A DNA stretch of 64,000 nt from the NCBI RefSeq assembly GCF_958450345.1, contig NC_088781.1, forward strand, positions 123,640,431 through 123,704,430, written 5' to 3'. Shown in pieces: positions 10,672 through 21,126 of the stretch. Position 1 is the stretch's first letter; the number at the start of each line of letters is the position of its first letter. A program made the translations under genes and the position numbers. Source of the stretch: Calliphora vicina (Eukaryota; Arthropoda; Insecta; Diptera; Calliphoridae). The notes beneath the pieces were generated by a model. That model made no database searches, was not told the DNA's origin, and saw only the letters and a list, made by a program, of their open reading frames with translations.

Positions 10672-11751
10672 CAGAATCACTTTCTGAGTCGATTAAACGA
10701 TGTCCGTCTGCTGGCTGGTTGGCTGGCTGTCCATGTAAACTTTGTGCGCAGAGTACAGGTCGCAATTTTGAAGATATTTACATATAATTTCTTCGGCCCA
10801 AGGACCAAGCCTATTGAAACTGGCTGAAATCTTTATACATGTATCTACACAAATTTAGTTCCAAACAAGTAAGAGTGCTATATTTGGCTGTGCCGAATGT
10901 TATATACCCTTCACCAAATTATACTTCAAAATTTTAAATATTTTTAAATTTTAATTTTTTTTTTTAAATTTAAAATTTTTTTTTTTTTTGAAAAAAAAAT
11001 TAGTGTTAAAATTTTTTTTCCGATTTTGACCCATTGTACGTCCAACTTACTTTGGTTTTATATACGTCGTTGCAAATGTGTTTGAAATATCTATCATTAG
11101 ATATCCATATTGTCTATATTAATGTCTTAGTAATCCAGATATAGGTCAAAAATCGAGGTTGTCTTGGTTTTTTCCTCATATCTCAGCCATTTGTGGACCG
11201 ATTTTGCTGATTTTAAATAGCAAAATTCTCAAAAGCATATCTGACATAATTATTGATTTGGATGCCGAAGATATCTGGGGTCTTCAGAAAATTGATTTCA
11301 ACAGACAGACAGACGGACATGGCTTAATCGACTCCGCTATCTATAAGGATCCAGAATATATATACTTTATAGGGTGGAAATGAAAAATGTAGAAATTACA
11401 AACGGAATGACAAACTTATATATACCCTTCTCACGAAGGTGAAGGGTATAATAAGTTTTATATATACAAAATTTATGTCACCAATTTTTGTTACGATGTG
11501 TCCATAATAAGTCATAGCTCCCATATAGACCCGCTTCCGAAAAAAATGTTGATATATATACAGAATAAATCACACAACTTAATTTCATGGTGATCGGTCC
11601 ATAATTGGTCATAGCTCCCATATAAGGCCCACTTCCGAAAATCACTCACGAATATAAATTATTGATATTTTAAAAGAAAAATGTTTTTGTTCATTTACTT
11701 GGTGTAGGGTATTATATGGTCGGGCTTGACCGACCATAGTTTCTTACTTGT
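10672..11751 (+). mobile_element. DINE subfamily B copy, split by a subfamily A insertion
   Basis: The left part (10,672-10,864) has TCGATTAAACGATGTCCGTC, GGCTGTCCATGTAAACTTTG and GCCTATTGAAACTGGCTG. The right part (11,451-11,751) has two GGTCATAGCTCCCATATA-type phrases and ends in the B hairpin GGTCGGGCTTGACCGACC (11,718-11,735) plus TTCTTACTTGT. Order and sequence match the uninterrupted B copy at 14,682-15,370 on the other strand. The first 100 bp or so of the 5' end is missing. Confidence 0.75.
10865..11450 (-). mobile_element. DINE subfamily A copy nested in subfamily B
   Basis: Minus-strand element with the 5' hairpin CCTTCACCTTCGTGAGAAGG, CATGTCCGTCTGTCTGT, and a 3' hairpin close to ATTCGGCACAGCCAAAT before GCACTCTTACTTGT. 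Removing it joins TTCCAA to ATAAGTTTTA, exactly as in the intact B copy near 15,020, so both borders are resolved. On the element's own strand it sits between two T residues. T-T targets are, as I recall, what is reported for Helentrons. Confidence 0.8.
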
Positions 11752-12375
11752 TTTTGCTTTGTTATTATAACTCCGAAACTACTGATCCTATGGAAACGCA
11801 ATATACATATATATGAGAATTTGTACATAGCATGGGGAAAATGTTTTCAAAATACTACTCAATTTAATGTGTATCAAACAAAAAAAAACTAAAATTTTGT
11901 GAAAATGAGCGAATTCACTTAATTGCGAATAAATTCAAAAAGAATCAATCGAATTTTTAAGTAAAAAATATATTTTTGGTTTCAAGGCTATGTAAATTTC
12001 CACTTTTCTATGTTTAATTTAATACTATTGGACTAATCATTTTTGAATAGTTAAAACTTCTAAAAAAATTCACAATTTTTCTTAAACATTTTTTTTTAAA
12101 TTTGGACCATAGAATTAAAAATTTGGACCATATTTGTACTATTGGAACCACAATACATCAAAATTGTGTAGTTGTTTAAAAAGCCTCCAAAATTTTTCGA
12201 TTTTGTTGCCTAGTTATATGCAATCTTTTCTTGAGTTTGACAAAAATCTTCATGGAGTAATACCTCCAATTCTTGGTTTTCAAATTTCAATACAAGAATG
12301 CGACACTAGAAAATCAAGTAAATAATTTACAGTTAATAGAGCATTGTTAGATTTATTTCATAATAATTGATAGAT
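11752..12375. repeat. B-element flanking repeat, inverted relative to 14.5-15.6 kb
   Basis: About 11,766-11,815 (ACTCCGAAACTACTGA, then ACGCAATATA) is the inverse of 14,625-14,665. About 11,857-11,945 is the inverse of 15,528-15,615 (GAATTTATTCACAATTAAGTG). About 12,025-12,115, ending AAATTTGGACCATAG, is the inverse of about 14,472-14,575. These are parts of one larger repeat around both B elements. No coding content. Confidence 0.55.
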
Positions 12376-12379
12376 TTTT

Positions 12380-12597
12380 ACTAGTTTCAATAGGCTTCGT
12401 CCTTGGATCAAAGTTAATATATGTGCCAAATTTCATTGAAATTGCTTCAGGATTGCGACCTGTAGTTTGCGCACAAATTTAAATGGACAAATTTACATGG
12501 ACGACGCACATCGTTAAATCAACTCATAAATTTTTACTGAGTCGATCGGTATCCCTTAAGTTTTAGGAGTTACACTATGTGGTGTAGGGCGATCATC
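12380..12597 (-). mobile_element. DINE subfamily B 5' half, inverted
   Basis: Minus-strand B sequence: mirror of GCCTATTGAAACTAG, CTACAGGTCGCAATCCTG and the CCGATCGACTCAG head. It abuts at about 12,598 a 3' half in the opposite orientation. Confidence 0.55.
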
Positions 12598-12599
12598 GA

Positions 12600-12722
12600 A
12601 TTTCATGGTGATCGGTCCATGTAAGACCCACTTTCGAAAATCTGTCACGAAAAAAAATTATTGAAATTTTAGTAGAATAATGATTTGCTCATACTCAGTG
12701 TAGGGTAACATATGGTCGGGTT
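12600..12722 (+). mobile_element. DINE subfamily B 3' fragment
   Basis: Plus-strand B sequence: TTCATGGTGATCGGTCCATG, AAGACCCACTTTCGAAAATC and AGTGTAGGGTAACATATGGT, ending in the first arm of the 3' hairpin (GGTCGGG). The second hairpin arm is lost. Confidence 0.55.
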
Positions 12723-14030
12723 TTTAACACTTGTGTTTATTTTCAATAAGGATATCCTAATTCGACTTAAACCAACTTTGACAATTCTTGTTCCTTCAAC
12801 AACTAAAATATACAATTAGTTTTTATATGGAACTCTATTCTAATAGTTTTCAAGTATAACACCCAGTTGGAAACAAATTAGAAAATGATGTAGCTCCTAC
12901 TAAAATTAACATAAATTTTATTTTAACACAAAATTTTAAGGTTTTTAAACCAGAAAAAGTAAATGATGTTCCAATCTAAATACTAGAGTCTTCCTTTAGA
13001 AAAACGAAAACTCAATTTAAATTTCTTTGTCATTTCAACTTTAATTTTCCACTTGGTCAATATATTTTTTATTGAATGCTTTATTTTTTTGTTGTTGTTA
13101 CTCATAGTACATGGTACTTGTCGAATTCATTGTAATTTTGCATAATTTATATGTAAAGTTATGTTTCGTGTTAGAAAGCATAGAGCAATAAAGGAACAAA
13201 AAGTAGTTGCTCCTAGAAAATACGATTACAAGTAAGTAAAAGAATAATTTATATGAAACTTGTTATAATGGTTTTTACTTTTACTGCATGTTTAAATTTT
13301 GTTTTAATTTCTCTGTTCATGATTTCCAGAGAAGTACAAGAAGCAGGAAAGAAATATTAATGTTAAGAACACATTTAAGGGTGTTAAATAATTGCCAGAG
13401 AAATAAAGGTATTGGCAGGGAAATTTTAAATGACATAGATACAAATAAAAAGTAATATAAGTATGAAATTAGAAAGGTGATATGTAAGTAGCTAAAACCC
13501 AAGGCAAACAAATTTGTAAGTAGACATTTATAAGGAATATATTGGAGATGATCTCTTACATTTAACTATTTCTAACAATGTGACATATTTCAGTCAAAAT
13601 TTTTAATATTAAAACCTATTGTTAGTGCTAACTTTTAGCTATGTCATTGTTAATGGGCCTGAGATTGTAAAAACCATTTCACAAACCTTTTTCTAACCTA
13701 CTACTTACTGAATAAAATTAATATTTTTTATAATAAATTGCTTTTGTACTTCCTTCATTCGGACTTAATTATATATATTTTTTATTGGCTAACATTTAAA
13801 ACAATTTAAATGTATAAATATTTTAAACAACAATTAAATAACAATTAATAAAACAAAACAAAAAAATTCACTTAATCTTAAATTGTATCCTGAAAATACA
13901 AACATTTACCAAATGCTTGTTGTGACTACAAAACGAAAAATTCTCCTTAGAATACATACACAGTCATAAGTTTACACAAAAACCCATAAAATATCACTCG
14001 TATATACATATAATTTACACACGTACACAT
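12723..14030. other. AT-rich spacer, nothing recognised
   Basis: No supported gene or repeat. The short frames here lack any recognisable motif. Confidence 0.4.
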
Positions 14031-14110
14031 TAGGCGGGACCCTATTTTCCAATTTTTGGATTTTCCATGTTCTCAAGGTCTGAACTTGGTCACAAATTTA
14101 TTTAAATAAT
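14031..14110 (+). repeat. Orphan left end of the TAGGGTG TIR family
   Basis: TAGGCGGGACCC followed by TTTTTGGATTTTCCATGTTC and TCAAGGTCTGAA aligns with the left ends of the larger elements at 40,966 and 54,260. A possible right end is at about 27,222 (ATAACCCTAATGTA), but 13 kb away and weakly matching, so pairing is unproven. Confidence 0.4.
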
Positions 14111-14334
14111 TTCCTAAAAGTACATTTCGTGGTCTATTTACGAATAATCAAATTCAAATTGTTTCTTTTGTTGCTAATTTATGTGTTCGTAATTTTAAAT
14201 TTCGAAAAAATTAAAATTTTCTATGACAGCAAAGTCCTCTACACTAAAAATATTAAAATGTGATTATTACAAAAACCTTCAACCCATATTAATCCGAAGT
14301 CAAAAATACTATCAAATCAATTTCGAATATATAT

Positions 14335-14470
14335 TGTTACGTTTTTAACTTTTAAAAAGTTTTTACCTTTTAAAAACGGCGGTTCATTTCTTTTAAACAA
14401 GCCGTATTCTTTTAATTGCTAATAAGCGCAGTTTATTAGTTTAAAAATTGAAACAACTCTTTATTTACTT
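14335..14470 (-). repeat. Fragment of gypsy-like LTR (3' end)
   Basis: Starts TGTTACGTTTTTAAC and continues through a degenerate inverse of the last ~135 bp of the solo LTR at 46,017-46,612, including the inverse of AATAAAGAGTTGT. It therefore represents the 3' terminus of the same LTR family, ending ..CGTAACA. No internal retroelement sequence adjoins it. Confidence 0.6.
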
Positions 14471-14471
14471 A

Positions 14472-14681
14472 AATTTATGGTCCAAATTTGTATTTCTATG
14501 AAGATTTTTTAAAATTTTTTGACGTTTCTCCACATAATTAATGATAACTCAAAAATGGTTAGTCCGATATTATTAAAACAAACTTATTAAAATAAAAATT
14601 TACATATCCTTTAATGCGTTTACATATTGCGTTTTAATCGGCTCAGTAGTTTCGGAGTTATAAAAACATATTGAAACAGAA
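14472..14681 (-). repeat. Flanking repeat shared with 11.75-12.1 kb
   Basis: An inverted partner of the region 3' of the B element at 11,751: same ACTCCGAAACTACTGA phrase, ACGCAATAT and AAATTTGGACCATA. It abuts the 3' end of the B copy at 14,682. Confidence 0.5.
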
Positions 14682-15370
14682 ACAAGTAAGAAAGTTTGGT
14701 TGGTCAATACCCTACACTAAGTAAAAGAATAAAAACATTTTTCTTTTAAAATTTCAATAATTTATATTTTTGAGTGATTATCGGAAGTGGGCCTTATATG
14801 GGAGCTATGACCAATTATGGACAGATCACCATGAAATTAGGTCGTGTGATTTATCTCTATATTAAAGTTAACTATGTTGAATTTTGTGTGTATACAAACA
14901 TTTTTAAGCGATTTATGCACGTTAAAGTGATTTTAAGAAGCGGGTCTATATGGGAGCTATGACTAATAATGGACCGATCGTAACAAAATTTGGTGACATG
15001 AATTTTGTATATATAAAACTTATTTGGAATAAATTAAGCATTTATGGCCGATAAAGTCAGATTTTGGAAGGACATTTGTATGGGGGCTAGGTAAATTAAT
15101 GGACCGATTTCAGCCAGTTTCAATAGGCTCTGTACCAAATTTGATAGAAATATCTTCAAAATTGTGACCTGTACTCTGCGCACAAGGTTTACATGGACAG
15201 CCAACCAGCCAGTCAGCTAGACGGACGGACGGACATCGTTTAATCGACTCAGAATTGATTCTAAGTCGATCGGTATGCTTTAACGTGGGTGATAGACTAA
15301 TATTTTTGGGCGTTATAAACATCTGCACAAACGCATTATACCCTCCCCACTATGGTGGTGTAGGTTATAA
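14682..15370 (-). mobile_element. Full-length DINE subfamily B element
   Basis: Read on the minus strand it starts TATAACCTACACCACCATAG, continues with CATACCGATCGACTTAG, TCGATTAAACGATGTCCGTC and three 'TCATAGCTCCCATATA/AGCCCCCATACA' phrases, and ends with a degenerate 3' hairpin (GGTATTGACCAACC) plus CTTTCTTACTTGT. This is the reference copy for subfamily B in this window, about 690 bp. Non-coding, hence non-autonomous. Confidence 0.8.
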
Positions 15371-15654
15371 ATATATTTTTTTTATGTGAAAATAGCAAAT
15401 TTTTTTTTATTTAAAACTCATGAAAAATCAAAAACGGCACAAATTGTTCCGATTTATTACTTTATCGCAAAGCCACATATAATAGCAACAAAATGAGATA
15501 TCGGTCATAAATATTTATTGATGGGTTTCGAATTTATTCACAATTAAGTGAATACGCTCATTTTCACAAAATTTTAGTTTTTTGTTTGATATACATTCAT
15601 AAAATTGAGTAGTTAGTGTTCTTCTTTCGATTGATTTAATTTTGAAAACAACAA
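15371..15654 (-). repeat. Further inverted copy of the 11.86-11.95 kb repeat
   Basis: 15,528-15,615 mirrors 11,857-11,945. The rest is AT-rich with no recognised content. Confidence 0.45.
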
Positions 15655-15997
15655 GCTTTTATATAAATCGATTTTTGGTCAGAAATATGAGTGATCACAG
15701 ATCGAGCTCCTTTTCTGATTAAAGGCTTATTGGCCAAGTTACTAGCGAATTTAGATACATATTTTGAGTTTTTATATAAAAAATCGAATTTAGGTCAGAA
15801 ATATGAGCCATGTTATTAGCGAATTTAGATATTTTGAGTTTTTATATAAAAAATCGATTTTTGATCAGAAATATGAGTGATCACAGATCGAGCTCCATTT
15901 CGTGATTAAATGCTTATTGGCCAAGTTATTAGCGAATTTATATATTTTGAGTTTTTATATAAAAAATCGATTTTTGGTCAGAAATATGAGTAATCAC
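15655..15997 (+). repeat. Tandem repeat, ~110-120 bp units
   Basis: Units share TTTTATATAAAAAATCGATT, GGTCAGAAATATGAG and TGATCACAGATCGAGCTCC, then TTATTGGCCAAGTTA and TAGCGAATTTA. Units start at about 15,657, 15,768 (shortened, lacking the middle), 15,838 and 15,953. The fourth is interrupted by the hAT element and resumes at 17,260 (TAATCACAGATCGAGC). Confidence 0.7.
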
Positions 15998-17259
15998 TAG
16001 GGTATTCATTCGACTAATGATCGTTCGATTAATTGAATAATTTCTTACTAATAATTATTCGAACAATTTAAAAATGGCCATTTTCGAATAAAGAATAATT
16101 CGAACAATTTTATGTAGAATAATCGAATGAAACGAATAAATGTTCATATATATTTAAATTTATTAAATTGCTTAAAATTTTTCATAATTTCAATTTTAAA
16201 TAATTAATAATGACTCACAAAAATTTTATTGTTTCTGAAATTCGACAAATAGCTAAAGACAAAGGGACTTTCGATCACTGTAGATGAGTGTTCCGATAGC
16301 TCCTTCTATATAATAATATATAAATATTACTGCAAGAAGTTACAATTCTAAAAACAAATCTTTCAGCAAGTAAGGAATAAAATATTTGTTATTTAGATGG
16401 CGAAATATTAGAAGAATCGCAATTAATAATCAAAATATTAACTTAGATTAAAGTGGAGTTGAATGTGATGGAGAAAATGATTTTGAAACGGTCATCGAAA
16501 GTGATATTGAGGATGACATTTATAATGATTACATTGAAATAGATGAAGGCCATGATCGTAAAATATGTGAATATAAGTGATGTTATTAACCGCGTACGTA
16601 AGTAAGTGTTGCAAAATATTTAATAAATCGAATGATAAACACAAATATTGCAAACTAACGTTTTGTTGCACTGCCTGACTTCAAATTAGCCACGTTCACT
16701 GACAATGATATCAAACTTTGGACAGATTCCCTTTATTGTGTAATTCCCCAAGACCACTTTATTAAGCAAAGATTCGGCAACGTTGATATAGCTTGATGTA
16801 TAATTCAATTTGTTATAAATAATTTAGAAATAGTGAATAATTAATTTCTTAAAGAATTAGTTACTCAATTTTAATGAACGACATACAAAAGTAGCTCAAA
16901 TTTTTTAAAGCATAACTCCAAAACGGAAACTAAAGGGTTTGCTAGTCAAATATTTTGTAGATTGTTCGGGACTTAATCTGATCAGAATATTTCTGTTGAA
17001 AATTTAATAATGGACTTTGTTTTCGAAGGTTTTTTTTAGTTGTTAGCTTTAACGTTATTTTTTGTTTTTCTTAAACAATAAAATATTAAAAAACCGACAT
17101 CAAAACTTCATTCTTTACTTTTTAAACAAAATTTTAATTATTAGAATAATTCGATTAATTTTAAACGTGTGATCGAATTATTATAACAAGTTAAAATCCC
17201 TTATTCGAATTATTCGTTTTATTCGAACAAGAGAAGAATCGAATAATTCGAATACCCTA
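15998..17259 (+). mobile_element. hAT-like element (TAGGGTATTC ends), copy 1, transposase decayed
   Basis: Ends TAGGGTATTCATTCG / CGAATACCCTA are flanked by a perfect 8-bp duplication, GTAATCAC (15,990-15,997 and 17,260-17,267), diagnostic of hAT insertion. Subterminal CGAATAATTCG-type motifs repeat at both ends. About 16,265-16,360 encodes a decayed DDE-domain segment (LSITVDECSDSSFYI). About 16,575-16,650 gives DVINRVRK and IFNKSNDK in broken frames. Copy 2 at 59,874 is colinear but retains about 90 bp lost here near 16,675. Not capable of transposition by itself. Confidence 0.85.
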
Positions 17260-17325
17260 GTAATCACAGATCGAGCTGTTTGAATTAAGATCGAGTGCTC
17301 TAAAGTGTTAAATTCTGAAACAAAG
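17260..17325. repeat. Resumed tandem-repeat unit after the hAT insertion
   Basis: Begins with the hAT target duplication and continues CAGATCGAGCTG, completing the fourth unit of the array at 15,655. Confidence 0.55.
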
Positions 17326-17440
17326 GCCTACTTCCGAAAATTATTTAGGAGAAAAAAAATATTGAAATTTTAAAAGAAGAATGTTTTTGCTCATATTCTT
17401 AGTATTATGGCGGGCTTGACCGACCATACATTCTTACTTA
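17326..17440 (+). mobile_element. DINE subfamily B 3' end
   Basis: Has GGCCTACTTCCGAAAATTAT, the hairpin arms CGGGCTTGACCG and the terminal TTCTTACTTA. It is immediately followed by the 5' end of another B element in the same orientation. Confidence 0.65.
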
Positions 17441-17655
17441 TTATACCCTACACCACCATAGTGAGGAGGATATTATGCGTTTGTACTGATGTTAGTAACG
17501 CCTAAAAATATTAATCTATCACCCACATACGGATCGACTCAGAATCATTTGCTGAGTTGATTTAACAATGTCCGTATATTCGCCTGGCTGTCTTTGTAAA
17601 CTTGTGCGAAAAAGAGGGTTGCAGTTTCGAAGATATTGATCGACTATACTTTCTA
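17441..17655 (+). mobile_element. DINE subfamily B 5' end, head-to-tail with the previous copy
   Basis: Starts TTATACCCTACACCACCATA and continues with ACCCACATACGGATCGACTC and ATGTCCGTATATTCGCCTGG. It is truncated after the AAGATATTGATC phrase. Confidence 0.65.
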
Positions 17656-18288
17656 AATTGTTACTTAATAGTTATGGTACAATAAAATACAGAAATAGTT
17701 CCTAGCAATCAAACAATCTGAAATTGGATATTATAAAATAGGCTACAAAATATTTTTTTTAATAAATTACACAGAGGAACAAAATTGACATTTTGGTTTG
17801 GTGCCGCGGAAAATGTTTTTGATAAAACGTGTATGGGACATTTCATAGTCAAAACTATCTTTAGTTTTTTTTGAGCAGGTCTTGTTTTTAAGATATCGCG
17901 GATTTAATTTTGTTGATTATTCTGTATTTTTTTCTCTTTTTGTTTGAGTATTTCATAAATGGAGACTAAAATTAAAAATTAATTTTTGTACTGGTATTCT
18001 ACACAAAATTATCTTTTCTTTGATATCAATTTTGTTTACCTAAATTTCAGGATATATTGGTGATATCGCAAGAATGTTGAAAATTAACTTTTTTCTGTTT
18101 CATCCTTATAAGTTTGACCTATGGTAAAAGGGTTACAATTTTTTTTCACTATATACAATACAAACATATCACTAAACTTATTTAATAAAAATATTGAAAA
18201 TTCGCTGAAAATATACCAAACTATTTGGCAAATAACTCAAAGTTTTACAATATTTTTAATATGTTGTAAAAAATTATACAAATGTTCG
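17656..18288. other. AT-rich spacer, nothing recognised
   Basis: No supported gene or repeat. There is one local run of moderately higher complexity (GGTTTGGTGCCGCGG at about 17,798) that I could not assign. Confidence 0.35.
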
Positions 18289-18289
18289 T

Positions 18290-18475
18290 AAGGGCACTGC
18301 TACACGTTCAATATATATTGACCGCGATCCAGTATCGCGATATTTATTGAACGTGTAGCATGCAGTATTGATGGATCGCGATCCAAATCGCAGAATAACC
18401 TAATTTTGCGTGATCCATTACAATGGATCGCGATCCAAATATCACAATATATATTGAACGTGTAGCAGTACCCTA
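18290..18475. mobile_element. 186-bp MITE with repeated GGATCGCGATCC palindromes
   Basis: Inverted ends AGGGCACTGCTACACGTTCA and TGAACGTGTAGCAGTACCCT have arms of about 31 bp continuing into AATATATATTG. Inside there is a third arm-like motif (TTATTGAACGTGTAGCATGC at about 18,348) and three GGATCGCGATCC-like palindromes. No coding frame. The TSD is unclear (probably TA or TTA). Confidence 0.75.
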
Positions 18476-18578
18476 ACTTGAATATTTTACACTTACAAGA
18501 AAGTAAACTAAAGATTTAATCAAAAATGTTTTTTTTTGTTTTTCTAAATATAATTTCTCTTGTTATATTATTTCATAA

Positions 18579-18781
18579 TGGCTAGTAAGATGAGATGCTG
18601 TGTTAAAGATCCTAATATGTTTTGTTACATTTGTGGCGAATATATGTTAAAAGATCAGAGAAAATCAATTACATACACTGTTCTCCAATTGTATTTTGCT
18701 TACTTTGGTATTCAAGTTCGCAACTTAGACAATTCCTGGATATATAATGTAGAAATAAGTCTATATGTTTGTAAAAATTAG
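18579..18781 (+). pseudogene. Repeat-derived zinc-finger-like N-terminus (FCYICG motif)
   Basis: A 66-codon frame from ATG at 18,579 reads MASKMRCC, FCYICGEYMLKDQ and then YFAYFGIQ with a trailing VCKN. Repetitive insect and cnidarian proteins with an FCYICGE..L..Q..I..V..YFAYFGI N-terminus come to mind (recollection, not a search). There the domain continues with a second Cys pair and a long body. Here a stop follows the first 66 codons. Likely a transposon-derived remnant. Confidence 0.45.
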
Positions 18782-19612
18782 TTTTTTCTATAAAATACTA
18801 GTGTTTTTAATAAAAATTTTAAGATATTTTCACCAAAAACGCTGTAAATTACGTAAATACAAAATTCGCAATATTTTTAAAACGTCAAATGAAGTATTTA
18901 TAATGCAGTAGTTAGATTTAAATGTGTACTAAGAAATAAGACTAATTTAGGAGATAAAAAATTTCGGGATATTATCTAAATATTTCATTAAATTTTTAAC
19001 TAATTTCTCATTTTAATTAACTTTAATTGCTATGTGCATTATAATGCCTTGAATGTAAAGTGCTAAATTTTTATTTAAAATTTTTATAATGCACAATTTT
19101 ATTAAGGATAAAGCTAAAAGAGTCAAATTTCAACTTTCCTGAAAGATCAGACAAATATGCCAAAACATCCATTAGAATTATTATAAGCAAAAGAAGCATA
19201 TGTTTATGTAGACCAGCCTCATTCTAAAAAATTTCACATTCTTAGCTGCATTACCCAAATTTTTTAAGAAAAACATCAAAAAATAGGATATTCAATGAAA
19301 ATATAAAAACCGCGATATTTTGAAAATGCGAGCTGACTGGACAAGTATAACATAGTAATGAGGGTTCATCAGCTTGTACAAAACGTAGTTCAAATCTTGG
19401 CCACCAAAATCTCTGTTCCGCATTGTAATTTGAAAAAATTTTTGATCAAAAATAAAATTTTGGACGAATTCCGCCAATATCAAATAGAATTTACAATTTT
19501 AAGCCTCATTTAATATTTATTAAATTGAGATAAATATGTTCAACTTCATGAAATTTTAAAATTTGTTTGGTATGAAATTATAATAAGTTATCGATGTCTG
19601 AAAATTTTTATA
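18782..19612. other. AT-rich spacer, nothing recognised
   Basis: No supported gene or repeat. Confidence 0.4.
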
Positions 19613-19613
19613 T

Positions 19614-19853
19614 TTGGTCAATTCACAAGGTCTCTCTTATCATGTAATATTGTCATAATGTCTTAATATTATACGACTCTGCGGCATTCGGATCAGGTCT
19701 CTGCTGGATGGTTATGATAACACAATAAACTTAGCATAGTATTATTATAGGACATTTTTTACTTGAAAGGCAATAACAACATTTTTAAGCCATTGCAAAA
19801 TATTAGGACATTATGACAACATAACATGATAAGAGCCCATGTGAATTGACCAA
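19614..19853. mobile_element. 240-bp TIR element related to the one at 10,082
   Basis: Ends TTGGTCAATTCACAAGGTCT and the inverse CCCATGTGAATTGACCAA. The inner arms contain TGTCATAATGTCTTAATAT and its mirror near 19,801. The subterminal TTCACA.GGTCT and GTCATAATGTC.TAATAT match the element at 10,082-10,550. Non-coding. Confidence 0.65.
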
Positions 19854-20785
19854 CTGTACATTTAAACTTCCATGAATAAATGAAATACAATAATTTAATT
19901 AGATTTTTGCTACTTTGACTCAAACCTCAAAATTCCCATAAAAGTGATATCTCTAAATATTATTCGTTTTTGCTCAAATTTTAAGCATTTTATTTCCAGA
20001 CAATGGAGAACATTTTCTGGTAGCATGCTAATATACAGTGACCAACTTAAATACAGGGTATGAAAATAATAAATCTTCAACTGCTCATTAAGCAAATTAT
20101 AGTGTACAATTTATTTCAATTATAATTTTCTTGCTTTTCAGTTTATTTGCTGTATGTGTTTCAGTTTTTTAACTGGTTGTTTTCTGTGGCATATTGTGTA
20201 TTCTTGTATTTATTTTGAAACGTTAATAACCTTAAGGTTGTTGTTGCGAAATTAAATGGCGAAATGGTTATTATTATTGTTTGAAATTATTAATATTTAA
20301 TTGCAGAGTGTAAAAAAACATTAATAAATAAATTTGCATAAAGTTCTTTAAAGAAACTCATGACTTATATAAGATTAATTAATACTTTTGATTAATTTAT
20401 AAGAAAATTAACGAATCAAAGTTCACCAGCTTTGTAATGCTCATTTAATTAAATTCCTAGTAAATTTTTATCAAATCAAGAAAAAACCAAATTCATTTTG
20501 GTCACCACTTCACATCAAACAACCCCTATTAAGCTTTAACTCCTCTACCAATAATTCACTCTATTTTTTTCCTATTCACTCTTTTCAGCAAAAATGCCTT
20601 TCACTTTTAGGCCATTTTGGCCAAAAACCAAAAATTCGTTAAACTCTTAGAAAACAATTTAGCATGATTTAACGATGAGTGGAAAACATAAAGGCTCTGG
20701 GGGGGGGGTAAAAAAACCCAAAACACTCTCACAAGCAAATGCACACGCTAATAACAAATGTTATGCTAATCAACCAAACCAAAAA
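19854..20785. other. AT-rich spacer with a G10 run
   Basis: Nothing recognised except a run of ten Gs at about 20,699-20,708, unusual in such AT-rich DNA. Confidence 0.4.
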
Positions 20786-20789
20786 TGCT

Positions 20790-21125
20790 TAAATTCTCTA
20801 TAAAAACCAAAAACAACAAACAACGTCGGGAAAAAAGTAACAAACAACAAAAAAAAAGTTCAGCGCAAACCAAAACTACACCAAACAAACAGCAACAACA
20901 ACAAAGACCACTAAAACAGTAAAACTGCCAAATAGAAATGTGTAAATCTAGTGCAACAAAACAGCCGCTGCGAAATGATTTTTCAAAGTCGTTGCATACA
21001 AAATATGCAACACAGTGGCAGCCGTCAGTAGTAGCAGTTTCATATGGTGCGCGAATTTTATTCGATTTCCATCGAAGTATTTGTATGATTTTCTGTGCGT
21101 TTTTGTGTGTTAAAGTTTTCTTTTA
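20790..21125 (+). other. Possible 5' leader/exon (CAA-rich) with TATA-like box
   Basis: CTATAAAAACC at about 20,798 is followed by an A/C-rich tract with CAACAACAACAA at about 20,892, typical of fly 5' UTRs, and then a 62-codon frame (20,938-21,126) of unusually balanced base composition (AACAGCCGCTGCGAAATG, GTGGCAGCCGTCAGTAG). The predicted peptide has no recognised motif, and I see no strong splice donor. This could be an upstream exon of a gene outside the window or an enhancer. Low confidence. Confidence 0.25.
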
Positions 21126-21126
21126 G

